DNA of 64,000 bases from Megalobrama amblycephala. Its lineage: Eukaryota; Chordata; Actinopteri; Cypriniformes; Xenocyprididae. The notes beneath the pieces are model-generated. The model had not been told where the DNA came from. It did no database searches and was given only the letters and a program-made list of their open reading frames with translations. Shown here in pieces: positions 36,415 to 46,914 of this stretch; position 1 is the stretch's first letter, and every line of letters starts with the position of its first letter. The translations under genes and the position numbers were made by a program. The stretch is from assembly GCF_018812025.1 (NCBI RefSeq), contig NC_063061.1, positions 5,259,796-5,323,795 on the forward strand, given 5' to 3'.

Positions 36415-38131
36415 CAACAAGTTCTGTGATTTTAAAATATAAGGAGCGGATCTGCAGCGAGTATCAGTGTGTGACCGAGTATAACTCACTGCCTGGTGAA
36501 CATGTGCTGCTGTCTGAGCGCTACACACAACCTCTGATCCTTCAGAGACATAGAGGTCAAAAAGAAAGAGAAGAAGAGATCAGATCCAGAGGAGAAAGCT
36601 TCCAGCAGGTCCTCAGCGCCCGGAGCAGTGATGACTCTGTCCATCTGAACTCTCTGTTCGACCCACATGGACACGGGATCCGTCCCAGTGCTGTTATACT
36701 GCAGGGAAATTCTGGGAACGGGAAATCTTTCACTGTGCAGAAGATCATGATGGACTGGGCATCTGGTGACCTCTACAAAGGTCTGTTTGATGTTGTGTTC
36801 CACTTGAAGTGTAAAGAAATAAACCGCATTTGTGGCAAAAAGAGTTTGGCAGAGATCTTGAGCTGCAGTTGTAGTTTAACATCAGATCAGATCTCACCGG
36901 TACTACAGCATTCACCAGAGAAGATGCTCTTCATCATCGATGGATTTGATGAGCTGAGACTCACTCAGGACATTAATGACATGTCACCACACACTGATCT
37001 GCTTCAGAAAGCCCCAGCTGAGGTCATTCTTTGTGACCTGCTGAGGGGTCGAATCCTGCCAGAGTCCTTCCTTCTGGTCACCTCCAGATCTACAGCCACA
37101 GATACACTGAGTAAACTGCTCAAAGGACTTCAGCGTTTCTCTGAGATCATGGGATTTTCAGAAAAGGGGGTAGAGGAGTACTTCCAGAAGTTTTTTCAAA
37201 ATGAGAAAGAGATCAGGAAGGCTTACACACTAGTGAAGACGAATAAAACTCTCATCACCGCCTGTTCCATCCCTGTCGTCTGCTGGATCATCTGCACAAC
37301 TATCAAGGAACGACTCGAAACCACTGCAGATGTAACAAGTGGACTGGAAACCACCACCTCCATCTACGTTGACTTTGTGTGCACGCTCTTGAAGCATCAC
37401 TGCCAGGGTTTGAGTCAGTCCATCCCGACCCTGCTGAGGAGTCTGGGTCAGCTGGCAGAGAGAGGGATGCTGGAACAGCAAGTCCTGTTGGATGAGAAAA
37501 GTGTTTATGAAACGGTTTCAGACCCTGCTGGCAATCCGTTCCTGTGCAAGTTCCTGTTTAAGAGAAGAATCCACCAGGAGACGATGTTCAGTTTCATGCA
37601 TCTCAGCTTTCAGGAGTTCTTCACTGCTCTGTACTATGTCTTTCTGGATGAAGAAGAGTTCCAGAGAGAATTTACACCGCTATTTCCCATTGATAAAAAC
37701 TCAATTGATTTCTATATTCGTCGTTCACGTTTTTCAGCTGTGGTGCAGTTTGCATTTGGTCTGCTGAATAAGGATGTGAGACGCACACTTGAGAAACATG
37801 GTCTCTTTGTTCATTCAGAAACACAGACTCATCTGAAAGAATGGATTTTAAAAATGGGTCAAAATATTTACACATATTCAGGTGAAGCACTTTTTTACCT
37901 TCACTGTCTCTATGAACTTCATGAAGAGGACTTTGTGAAAAAAGCTATGGAAACCTGTAAAAGAATTAATGTATATCATCAAGACATAAGCAGAACAGAC
38001 TGCCAGGTCCTGCTGTACTGCTCTCAGTTCTGTCAGTGCATTGAAGAACTGAATCTTTCTCTGTGCACTTTATCATCTGAAGATTTCCGTATGATTCTGC
38101 CTGTTTATCACAAGTGTAAGAAAGTGAGCGG
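36415..38131 (+). CDS. FISNA-NACHT exon of a fish NLR receptor (NLRC3-like)
   Basis: A 1717-nt exon starts after TTATGTGTGCAG and ends at donor GTAAGT (38,132). It encodes a cytosolic STAND-type ATPase of the fish NLR family. Counting from the ATG at 36,405, the fish-specific FISNA region spans residues 5-90. Walker A is GNSGNGKS at 101-108 and the Walker B/Mg site FIIDGFDEL is at 176-184. A sensor-1-like LLVTSR is at 223-228. The winged-helix/NAD2 region includes HLSFQEFFTALYY near 399-411. LRR-like sequence begins near 547 (IEELNLSLC). The exon is intact with no stop. In this family NACHT hydrolyses ATP and drives oligomerisation while the LRR part regulates or senses ligand. The specific ligand cannot be inferred. 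Symbol left blank because fish NLR paralogues are too numerous to assign by eye. Confidence 0.92.
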
Positions 38132-38566
38132 GTAAGTGCTTTGTTCCAAAACAGATACATGATGGATCTAATTAATATCTATATAATTCATTCTAGTTTT
38201 TTATATTATTCAAACATTACTGGTAGCCTATTAATGTTTACATACCAGGGATGCATATTTAATACATTTTAAAAATGTCATTGTTTTTATTATTTGTTAA
38301 CCTGGGGGGTATTCCAGAAAGCAGGTTATGTGACATACCTGGGTATGTTTAAGAGTAAGTAAGCGGATAACCTCAACTTTCGGTTCCAAAAACGGAGGTA
38401 ACTTTTAGGGTATGTAAGTAACCATAGCAACTTGCTCTCTGAACATAACCTGCTCCGGAGCAGGTTATGTTCAAGGGTTAGTTAGCTTAAGAGGAATTTA
38501 GATGTGTGTTATATTATCAATATGGTTATATTAATGTATCTAAATTTGTTATATAGTTACAGTTAT

Positions 38567-39455
38567 TGTTACGTCCCCCTGGCGTCTAGAGGATATGGAG
38601 ACGTAACATGAGAAAAGATTAACTATTAAAAAGCTGTTAAAAGAATGGACTCATTTATTAAGGAGATGTGATGTGTGTAGTAAAGAAACAGGCAGAGAAG
38701 AACTAAATTTGTAGTTGCTTTTAGTAAGGGAAAAATAATTCAATGTAACAAAACACCAATGATACAATAAGCAGTGAACCAAACATACATCCAAAACAAA
38801 CAAATACCTATTTACAAATTATGTACAAAAGTAAAATAAACGATAACAAAGCGAGGGACGAGAGCGGTGCTAAAAAAAAAAAAATAAAAAAAATAAAATA
38901 AAAAAAAATAAATAAAAATCAATAAAACAAAACAAGTTAACTAAACCCCAACAAATTCTAAACTAATCAAAAGAAAGCAAGGAAAATAACATCTTCAGTG
39001 TAGCTATCTACACTAACTAACAAACATAAATACATAAATTGGCACCTGCTCCTAAACTAGTGTGTTTAAACAACTTTACTCTACGTGTTGCGAGGTGTAA
39101 GTCACGTGACATACTAACCTGGTCCCATCACTATGTATCGGAGAAGGACTTGAACAAACTCTGACAAATCAAGAGTCGAGTCACGCCATAATCACAGTAT
39201 CAGTAGTAGGGCATGATGAACACAGTTTCAAGTGAAGAAAACACACAATAAACAAATCAAACTAAACAAGAGCAAAAATACGACAGCAAACGCAGGAGAG
39301 CAAACAAAACAAAGCAAACGCTTCTCCCGCGCTCGTGTCGCATCCGGGTCTTTATACGCGCCCACTAGCGTCTCATTGGTTCTCGGGATGTCGCGAGACT
39401 CCGATGACTGGCCGCAACGTCATCCAATTACGGGACCTGTAACAAGTGACAGTGA

Positions 39456-39496
<41 letters not shown>

Positions 39497-39511
39497 CTAC
39501 GGGACGTAACA
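38567..39511 (-). repeat. 3' LTR of the Gmr1-type element
   Basis: It begins TGTTACGTCC and ends GGACGTAACA, a 10-bp terminal inverted repeat within the LTR. It carries an A-rich tract (38,874-38,930) and a (GA)n tract (39,459-39,493), both of different length in the other LTR. Confidence 0.92.
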
Positions 39512-39525
39512 CCCCCACCCTTAAA
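39512..39525 (-). promoter_or_regulatory. Polypurine tract
   Basis: On the minus strand, AAGGGTGGGGGT lies directly next to the 3' LTR, the expected place for plus-strand priming. Confidence 0.75.
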
Positions 39526-39579
39526 AAACAAACATACACATGTTTGATAGAACCAACCTATACCAGTAGGTACTCTTCC

Positions 39580-41088
39580 TTAGACCCGAGACAGAACGTC
39601 TGCCACGACATTATCTGTACCCTTCTTGTACCGGATCTCAAGATTGTAGTTCTGAAAAATAAGGGACCACCTCATCAACCTTTGGTTCTGGTTACGCATA
39701 CGTGAAATAAAAGTTAAAGGGTTGTGGTCTGTATAAACAGTCACAGGAAATACAGAAGAACCAACGTAAACCTCGAAGTGTTGGATTGCCAACAGCAAAG
39801 CCAAAGCCTCCTTCTCTATCGTTGAATAGTTCCGTTGACTTCTATTAAACTTCTTAGAGAAATAACAGACCGGGTGATCGATTCCATCCTTATCCTCTTG
39901 TATGAGTACGGCACCAGCTCCTAAATCACTCGCATCCACTTCCAGTTTGAACGCCAAGGAGAAATTTGGAGCAGACAGAACAGGCTTACTACACAGCAAC
40001 ACTTTAATATTTTCAAATGCTGTTTGACAATCAGTTGACCAGACAAAATGTTCTGAAGGACTGAGTAAAGTAGTTAATGGTGCAGCAACGGAGGAGAAAT
40101 TGCGACAAAAACACCGATAGAAACCGGCCATGCCCAGGAATCTACGTAGCTCACGTCGGGTCTTAGGTACTGGAAAGTCATTTATCGCTGAAATTTTGGC
40201 CATCACCGGACGTACTTGACCATACCCCACCTGCTTACCAAGGTAAGTCACTGTAGCCTTACCGATTTCACACTTGGAGAAATTCAAAGTCAATGAAGCC
40301 TCCTGCAAATGCTTGAACACAGTCTCTAAAAGAGATACATGCTCACTCCAACTCTGTGAATAAACCACAATATCATCAAGATAAGCGTTACAATTCGGGA
40401 CATCAGCAAGAACCAAATTAACCAGTCTCTGAAAAGTGGCTGCGGCATTTCGCAGGCCGAACGCCATAACCCTGTACTGAAAAAAACAATCTGGTGTTAC
40501 AAAAGCTGAAATTTCAGATGCTCTGGGCGTTAATGGAACTTGCCAATATCCCTTGAGCAAATCCAGCTTACTCACAAATTTGGCGGAACCAACGCTGTCA
40601 ACACAGTCCTCTATCCGTGGCATCGGGAAACAATCAGGGACAGTTACAGCATTGACACGTCGGTAGTCTGTACAAAAGCGTGCGGTACCATCTGACTTTT
40701 GTACCAAAAGACATGGCGAACTCCATGCACTAAGACTAGGACTGGCTAAACCTTTCTCTAATAGATACTGAGTTTCCTTCCTCATTGCAGCTCTTTTAAT
40801 AAAGTTAACTCTATAAGGATGCTGCTTAATCGGCTGGGCCTCCCCTACATTGATATCATGCTGTAAAACATTGGTTAGTGTAGGAGTGTCCCCCAGTATA
40901 GAAGAAAAATTGCTAAGGAGTTTAATGATATCATCCCTCTGATCGGTATTAAGATGTGCCAAGAAACTTGACAGATTGGCTAGGGTTTCAGAATTAGACA
41001 ATCTAGCAGATAACAATGGGGTATCTAACTCCAATAAGCCTTCCGCATTGTCTTGATCGTCAGCAAATGAGCTCGTCACATGCCACAC
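39580..41088 (-). CDS. pol: Gmr1-type reverse transcriptase-RNase H
   Basis: About 502 codons in the +1 frame relative to the upstream frame. The first codon of the open stretch is GTG and no ATG occurs near it, so expression probably depends on a +1 frameshift or re-initiation in the overlap (41,060-41,088). RT motifs include FCTDYRRVNAVTVPDCFPMP (138-157) and catalytic YLDD (236-239). The RNase H region begins at VDASDLGAG (381-389) and continues with YTDHNPL. The frame ends ADVLSRV, a usual RNase H end in this group. No integrase follows, because integrase lies in the upstream frame. Confidence 0.92.
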   Translation of the reverse strand: MWHVTSSFADDQDNAEGLLELDTPLLSARLSNSETLANLSSFLAHLNTDQRDDIIKLLSNFSSILGDTPTLTNVLQHDINVGEAQPIKQHPYRVNFIKRAAMRKETQYLLEKGLASPSLSAWSSPCLLVQKSDGTARFCTDYRRVNAVTVPDCFPMPRIEDCVDSVGSAKFVSKLDLLKGYWQVPLTPRASEISAFVTPDCFFQYRVMAFGLRNAAATFQRLVNLVLADVPNCNAYLDDIVVYSQSWSEHVSLLETVFKHLQEASLTLNFSKCEIGKATVTYLGKQVGYGQVRPVMAKISAINDFPVPKTRRELRRFLGMAGFYRCFCRNFSSVAAPLTTLLSPSEHFVWSTDCQTAFENIKVLLCSKPVLSAPNFSLAFKLEVDASDLGAGAVLIQEDKDGIDHPVCYFSKKFNRSQRNYSTIEKEALALLLAIQHFEVYVGSSVFPVTVYTDHNPLTFISRMRNQNQRLMRWSLIFQNYNLEIRYKKGTDNVVADVLSRV

Positions 41089-44000
41089 CTACTGGACGGA
41101 CACAATCGTCTTCCTTCTCCTTAGGTGACTCCCTGTCATCTCTGGTATGGTAAGCTTTTAACATATTGATATGACATACCCGTTTCTGACGTCTCCTGTC
41201 TGGTGTACGCAATACATAATCTGTCTCTCCTCTCTTCTCCAAGATCTCATAAGGCCCTGAAAACCGTGCAGTTAATGCAGACCCTGGAACGGGAAGTAGA
41301 ACCAGCACCTGATCGCCAACTGCAAAAGATCTGTTGACAGCAGATTTATCATACCACATTTTCATCTTGCCTTGAGCTTTAGCCAATGTCTCACGAGCCA
41401 GCATACATGATTTCTGAAGTTGATCACGGAATTTGCTAACATAGTCTAACACGTTTGTTTTCTTAGAGTCCTCAATGCCTAACATCCTCTCTTTTAGGAC
41501 TTTCAATGGTCCTCTAAAAGTATGGCCAAAGACCAGCTCTGATGGGCTGAACTTGAGGGACTCCTGCACGGTTTCACGAATTGAAAATAAAAGCAAGGGA
41601 ACACCTTCATCCCACTCGGACCCTGTCTCGAGGCAGTATTTCCTAAGCATTGCTTTTAAAGTCTGATGGAACCTCTCCAAGGACCCCTGACTTTCTGGGT
41701 GATAGGCACTGGCTATGCGATGTGTAATATTGAGTGACTTAAAAACTTGAGCACACAACTTAGACAGAAAATTAGTCCCCTGATCAGTCTGGACAATTCT
41801 TGGTAAACCAAATGTGGTAAAAAACTTTGTTAAAACTTTAACGACTGCTCGGGATGTGATTTTGCGTAGTGGAATTGCTTCCGGGTATCTGGTAGCTGAA
41901 CACATAATAGTCAATAAAAACTGATTACCAGATTTGGTCTTTGGCAAAGGACCAACACAATCCACAATCACATGTTCAAAAGGTTCGCCTATGACGGGAA
42001 TTGGTATTAAAGGGGCTGGTGGAATCACCTGGTTTGGCTTTCCAGCATACTGGCAAACATGACAAGTCTTGCAGTACTTTACAACGTCACGCTTCAAACC
42101 GTACCAAAAGAAATGCTGTAAAACACGATTGTATGTTTTCGTCACCCCTAAGTGTCCGGAGAGCAGATGATCGTGCGCCAACGACAATACCTGTTGACGA
42201 AAAATGGAAGGAACCACCACCTGATAAACAACGTTCCACTCATCCTCGACAGCATTATTTTTATGCCACTTCCGCACCAGCAGTCCATCTCTCACTAAAA
42301 ATGAGACATTGTTAAGTGCAGGTTTCTCAGCCAGTTTAAAACATTTTACAAGTGAAATATCATTCTTCTGAGCTTCAATTAGCTTTTCACGAGTTACCGT
42401 CAATATTAATGGGTCGCTTACGACAACCTCATTCCCCTGATCACTGACATGAGACTCATCTGCAAGACTTCCCTCAGCCTCTTGATCTGCACATAAGAAA
42501 GAGTCAAATAAAGACACACCACCATCTTTCTTTGATTGAGCACGTGTGATGACGCAAGCAGTAAATGCACTTGGATATTTCTGTGCCAAATCATCAGAGC
42601 TATGCTCTGTCAGAGTATCAACTACCTCAAGTGAAGGTACCACCTTCCCTCCGGCCAAATCGTTACCCAAAATGAAGGATACACCTTTCACTGGTAAAGC
42701 AGGGCGTACTCCTACCTCCACAAAACCGGACACCAAGTCTGTCTGCAGATGGATACGATGAACCGGGACTCTCATGACCTCCATGCTGAAACTCTGTACG
42801 AGTCTATTAGATCCAACTGATGTCTGATCTGAAAAAGGCAAAACATCTGCACACACAAATGACTGGGCAGCGCCCGTGTCTCTTAACACCCGCACTTCTA
42901 CCTGATCTTCCTCCTTACCTGATAATGATACGTAACCTTTAGAAAGAAATGGTACATAAACACTGTCAACCTCACCTTGAATCGGTTCAAGATGTGCACC
43001 CGGATCAATGGCATTCACAAATGCAACCTCTTTTGTTTGGGTCTGCTGCTTACGCTTCAGAGTCAAACAATCCGCTATAACATGTCCCTTCTTATGACAG
43101 TAAAAACACTCCCGCATTTCTTTGGGCTTCTCGCCATTTAACTTGGGTTGCTGAACTTTCGTCGGCACCCTAAAAAAGGACTTTTCAATGCTTGCTGGCT
43201 GAAAAACATTTCGGTGTGTGAGCACAAACTCATCCGCTAACACTGCTGCCTGAGATAAAGTTGTTACTTTCTGTTCATTCAAATACAGCACCATTCTCTC
43301 TGGAAGACACTGTTTAAAATCTTCTAGTAGCATAAGCTCTCTAAGCGATGTGAAATCATCCACCTTACTAGAAGCGCACCACCTATCAAAAAGGATTCCC
43401 TTGTCTCGGGCAAATTCGACGTACGTTTGACTGGCGTTTTTTCTACGAGTACGAAATTGCTGCCTATAGGCCTCTGGGACTAATTCATAAGCTTTAAGTA
43501 CAGCTAGCTTAACCACCTCATACTTAAGACTGTCTTCTAAAGACAAGGTTGAATAAACTTCTAAAGCTTTCCCAGCTAATTTACATTGCAACAACAATGA
43601 CCATACCTCTTTTGGCCAACCCAAAGAAGTTGCAATTCTTTCGAAAGCGTTAAAATAGCTATCCACTTCCGTTTCACGAAAACTTGGCACTAAGGCAATA
43701 TGTTTGCCAACATCAAAAGTGGCTGAAGTCGAATTAGCTGAATTGTCACTTACCGATGAAGAGTTCTGTGGAACAGAGGAAACCGCAGCAGCCTTCGCCG
43801 CCTCGATGTCCAACTGTCGAAGCTTAACCTCCTTATCGGCTTCAATTTCGAGCTTGCGCACCTGTAGACGCAGATCTAGTTCTGCTTGGCGGGATTGTGC
43901 TCTTTCTCGAGCTTCCATACGGAGCCGTTCAATCCGCACTCTCAACTGCGCCTCCCCTGTTGACCTGGGAGAGACTGGTGAAAAAGGTTCAAAAGGTGGA

Positions 44001-44299
44001 AGAGTTGCCCCAACGGTAGCCTCCGCCTCCGCTGTGACTAACTCGCCCTCACCTTCACCTACCTTCCCAGCATTCTGCTCCATGCCCGCAAGATCTGCCC
44101 CTCGGTCTACCACCGGCAAGCTTAACACTCCAGAGTCAATTAAGCAGTCAATCAATTCAGCTTTAATTTTCTTTTTTAAAGTTTGCTTTGGAATCGCAAT
44201 TTGGAAGTGGTTAGCTATAATTAACAACTCATCTTTTCTGCACTTCTCAATCACCTCTAATGAGGGATTATTAACAAAGCTCTGCAAGTTAAACGCCAT
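41060..44299 (-). CDS. gag-pol: Gmr1-type gag-protease-integrase
   Basis: About 1079 residues from the ATG at 44,297-44,299; an extra upstream TTG is not needed. Residues 115-175 are a long charged coiled coil. The capsid region (about 275-365; YRQQFRTRRKNASQTYVEF through VLADEFVLTH) resembles a SCAN domain. A zinc knuckle CFYCHKKGHVIADC lies at 399-412 and a protease active site DTGA at 475-478. The integrase has an HHCC module (H710-717, C744-747) and catalytic D781, D840 and E876 (SQGSLERFH). An SH3-like tail precedes the stop. It ends at 41,060 and overlaps the next frame by 29 nt. Function: particle proteins, polyprotein cleavage and insertion of the cDNA. Confidence 0.92.
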   Translation of the reverse strand: MAFNLQSFVNNPSLEVIEKCRKDELLIIANHFQIAIPKQTLKKKIKAELIDCLIDSGVLSLPVVDRGADLAGMEQNAGKVGEGEGELVTAEAEATVGATLPPFEPFSPVSPRSTGEAQLRVRIERLRMEARERAQSRQAELDLRLQVRKLEIEADKEVKLRQLDIEAAKAAAVSSVPQNSSSVSDNSANSTSATFDVGKHIALVPSFRETEVDSYFNAFERIATSLGWPKEVWSLLLQCKLAGKALEVYSTLSLEDSLKYEVVKLAVLKAYELVPEAYRQQFRTRRKNASQTYVEFARDKGILFDRWCASSKVDDFTSLRELMLLEDFKQCLPERMVLYLNEQKVTTLSQAAVLADEFVLTHRNVFQPASIEKSFFRVPTKVQQPKLNGEKPKEMRECFYCHKKGHVIADCLTLKRKQQTQTKEVAFVNAIDPGAHLEPIQGEVDSVYVPFLSKGYVSLSGKEEDQVEVRVLRDTGAAQSFVCADVLPFSDQTSVGSNRLVQSFSMEVMRVPVHRIHLQTDLVSGFVEVGVRPALPVKGVSFILGNDLAGGKVVPSLEVVDTLTEHSSDDLAQKYPSAFTACVITRAQSKKDGGVSLFDSFLCADQEAEGSLADESHVSDQGNEVVVSDPLILTVTREKLIEAQKNDISLVKCFKLAEKPALNNVSFLVRDGLLVRKWHKNNAVEDEWNVVYQVVVPSIFRQQVLSLAHDHLLSGHLGVTKTYNRVLQHFFWYGLKRDVVKYCKTCHVCQYAGKPNQVIPPAPLIPIPVIGEPFEHVIVDCVGPLPKTKSGNQFLLTIMCSATRYPEAIPLRKITSRAVVKVLTKFFTTFGLPRIVQTDQGTNFLSKLCAQVFKSLNITHRIASAYHPESQGSLERFHQTLKAMLRKYCLETGSEWDEGVPLLLFSIRETVQESLKFSPSELVFGHTFRGPLKVLKERMLGIEDSKKTNVLDYVSKFRDQLQKSCMLARETLAKAQGKMKMWYDKSAVNRSFAVGDQVLVLLPVPGSALTARFSGPYEILEKRGETDYVLRTPDRRRQKRVCHINMLKAYHTRDDRESPKEKEDDCVRPVGVACDELIC

Positions 44300-44412
44300 C
44301 AAAACTCATCAACATATGCCACAAGACCAAATTTGCTCAACCTGCATTCACACAAAATTCTGCCTGTAACCACACACACCTTATTCCTTAACAAAGGAGA
44401 CAGCATCGCTTT

Positions 44413-44426
44413 GGGACGAGCCCCCA
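44413..44426 (-). promoter_or_regulatory. Primer binding site, tRNA-Pro type
   Basis: On the minus strand, TGGGGGCTCGTCCC starts four bases after the 5' LTR. TGGGGGCTCGTCC is the start of the tRNA-Pro primer site known from murine leukaemia-type retroviruses, and 13 bases agree. Confidence 0.75.
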
Positions 44427-44430
44427 ATTA

Positions 44431-45294
44431 TGTTACGTCCCCCTGGCGTCTAGAGGATATGGAGACGTAACATGAGAAAAGATTAACTATTAAAAAGCTG
44501 TTAAAAGAATGGACTCATTTATTAAGGAGATGTGATGTGTGTAGTAAAGAAACAGGCAGAGAAGAACTAAATTTGTAGTTGCTTTTAGTAAGGGAAAAAT
44601 AATTCAATGTAACAAAACACCAATGATACAATAAGCAGTGAACCAAACATACATCCAAAACAAACAAATACCTATTTACAAATTATGTACAAAAGTAAAA
44701 TAAACGATAACAAAGCGAGGGACGAGAGCGGTGCTAAAACAAAAAAAATCAATAAAACAAAACAAGTTAACTAAACCCCAACAAATTCTAAACTAATCAA
44801 AAGAAAGCAAGGAAAATAACATCTTCAGTGTAGAACACCGCTATCTACACTAACTAACAAACATAAATACATAAATTGGCACCCGCTCCTAAACTAGTGT
44901 GTTTAAACAACTTTACTCTACGTGTTGCGAGGTGCAAGTCACGTGACATACTAACCTGGTCCCATCACTATGTATCGGAGAAGGACTTGAACAAACTCTG
45001 ACAAATCAAGAGTCGAGTCACGCCATAATCACAGTATCAGTAGTAGGGCATGATGAACACAGTTTCAAGTGAAGAAAACACACAATAAACAAATCAAACT
45101 AAACAAGAGCAAAAATACGACAGCAAACGCAGGAGAGCAAACAAAACAAAGCAAACGCTTCTCCCGCGCTCGTGTCGCATCCGGGTCTTTATACGCGCCC
45201 ACTAGCGTCTCATTGGTTCTCGGGATGTCGCGAGACTTCGATGACTGGCCGCGACGTCATCCAATTACGGGACCTGTAACAAGTGACAGTGAAG

Positions 45295-45337
<43 letters not shown>

Positions 45338-45352
45338 CTACGGGACGTAACA
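44431..45352 (-). repeat. 5' LTR of the Gmr1-type element
   Basis: It is nearly identical to 38,567-39,511. Differences by eye are about five substitutions, a short insertion near 44,834 and simple-repeat length. Confidence 0.92.
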
Positions 45353-45915
45353 GTTATATACACAATGTTATATTATACAATATATAAATGTTTATTCAAT
45401 TCTAATATATGAATTTTATTGTCATAGCACACATGGATCTACTTAATCTTTATAACAGGACATTTTCTATGCTATAATTTCTATAATAAAATACATATCA
45501 TATATGTGATATTTTATTAAATAATTAGCATCAAACAAACAATATTAAGATTAAAAATTATTGCACAACCACCCAATAGGTGGTGATGTGCACCAAGTAG
45601 GTTATGTAAATCGCCATTAAACAAAAGAAGAAGAATGAAGTAGAATGGCGCGCTTTTTCTTAGCGTCTGTTTCCATGGTGAATCATCGATTCGTCGCTCT
45701 GTTGAGAATGTCTTGTGTGTTAACCGGGAACATACTCTGGGTTGGCTGAACTTATTCCCGGATGCATTTTTGGAACCAGCATACCTCGAGTAAGCAAGGT
45801 TTGGGTTAATCAACCGAGAGTTCAGGGTATATGTGACAGTAAGTTAACCCTGCTTTCTGGAATACACCCCTGATTATTTAGTCTGTACACTCATCTTCTG
45901 GATTTGATTTTACAG

Positions 45916-46002
45916 CTTGATCATAGTAGATGTTTCATCAGACTCTGATCTTGATGAACTGATAAACGCTCTCACAAGTGAACAGACCCTGAGATCACAG
46001 TG
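45916..46002 (+). CDS. NLR LRR-region exon A, cassette copy 1
   Basis: An 87-nt phase-2 exon between TTTTACAG and GTAATG encodes LIIVDVSSDSDLDELINALT and so on. It pairs with 48,087-48,170. This is an LRR-associated sequence of fish NLRs, degenerate compared with a classic leucine-rich repeat. Confidence 0.7.
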
Positions 46003-46123
46003 GTAATGTCTCAAAATACATTTTATACATTTAAATTATTTTATGTACACATGAGTTATCATCCCTCAATGTGCTTTTGTTTTGTTTAGTTCATGAATCT
46101 TTTTTCTGTTCTTTGATTTGCAG

Positions 46124-46195
46124 GATTGATGTCTGCTTCATATTTACAACATTTGAGTATTGTTATCTTCATTTGTCAATCGATGAAGAAATCAG
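46124..46195 (+). CDS. NLR LRR-region exon B, cassette copy 1
   Basis: A 72-nt phase-2 exon between TTTGCAG and GTGAAG encodes IDVCFIFTTFEYCYLHLSID. It pairs with 48,294-48,368. Confidence 0.68.
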
Positions 46196-46657
46196 GTGAA
46201 GAAAAAGTGAACTGTTTATTTATGTGCATCAAATATCTGTTTCTCATGATAACTAGATAAAGTTATGTGACGATTATATTTTGGATAACCAGTTATATCA
46301 TCTCCTTGTTCAATAACCATAATAGCATAATCTAGCAGTACATGTGTATGAATAAGCCTTTTCCTGTCATAGTTTGTTCTGCACAATCTAATACCTTCAG
46401 ATAATAATTATGATAGTAATAATGCAGATAAATTGGTAACCCAAGAAAGATCAAACAATAAAGTACCACACTATCAGCTAATGATGGAGATAATGACTGG
46501 TGCCCAAAAGACCATTAATTAATCATCATTTTAAAAAATAAAAGTTATTCAAAATAATGACTTGTTTGGTTTATAGACACAACAACATTGATGCCAATTG
46601 TTTTTTTTTTTTTATTATTAATTTTTTTTAATTTTTTTATTATTATTATTATTATAG

Positions 46658-46837
46658 TGTCTCGGTATCTTCACTATCTTTGGAGTCGCTCAAACTCACC
46701 TTTCAACGCCCAGAGCCAATCAACATTGACTGGGCCAAACTTAAACCGATAATTCACCAAGAAAATTCAGTTGCATTAATGTCAGTTCTTGATTCTTTAT
46801 CAACCATCCAGAACTGCTCCAGTCTAACAGAACTCAA
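46658..46837 (+). CDS. NLR LRR-region exon C, cassette copy 1 (shorter)
   Basis: A 180-nt phase-2 exon ends at donor GTAAGA. It encodes LKLTFQRPEPINIDWAKLK and ends IQNCSSLTELK. Its counterpart in copy 2 is 249 nt. Copy 1 therefore lacks 69 nt (23 codons) in the middle of the exon without breaking the frame. Confidence 0.68.
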
Positions 46838-46914
46838 GTAAGAAAAACATGTGAAATCATCTTCTGTCTTGTTCCTATATGAATGTGTCTGTTGTTAGGA
46901 ACTGTGTAGCACAT

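Larger units (their letters stand above)
38567..45352 (-). mobile_element. Gmr1-type Ty3/gypsy LTR retrotransposon, near intact
   Basis: This 6786-bp element is on the minus strand with LTRs of 945 and 922 bp, a target duplication GTTAT (38,562-38,566 and 45,353-45,357), a tRNA-Pro-type primer site and a polypurine tract. The coding order is gag, protease, integrase, then reverse transcriptase and RNase H. Ordinary Ty3/gypsy elements place integrase last. Integrase before RT is the known hallmark of Gmr1-like elements, first described in Atlantic cod. The LTRs differ by only a few substitutions plus simple-repeat length changes. Both frames are open, so the insertion is recent and possibly still competent. 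It lies antisense in the NLR intron between the NACHT exon and the first LRR exon. Confidence 0.92.
38304..45869. mobile_element. MITE with GGGTATTCCAGAAAGCAGG ends, host of the Gmr1 element
   Basis: The left end GGGGTATTCCAGAAAGCAGG (38,305) is mirrored by CCTGCTTTCTGGAATACACC near 45,868. With the retrotransposon removed, the MITE is about 780 bp. A paralogous stretch at about 47,980-48,050 lacks it and shows the empty site, so it inserted into this intron after the local duplication or was absent from the other copy. Confidence 0.65.

Noticed and set aside
39232..39705. Plus-strand frame with a long Arg-Glu repeat
   Set aside because: It lies in the Gmr1 LTR and comes from the (GA)n tract. 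A copy occurs in the other LTR at 45,069.
43704..44369. Plus-strand 221-codon frame opposite gag
   Set aside because: It is a shadow of the coiled-coil gag region on the other strand. Ser/Arg-rich composition reflects the complement of charged helices.
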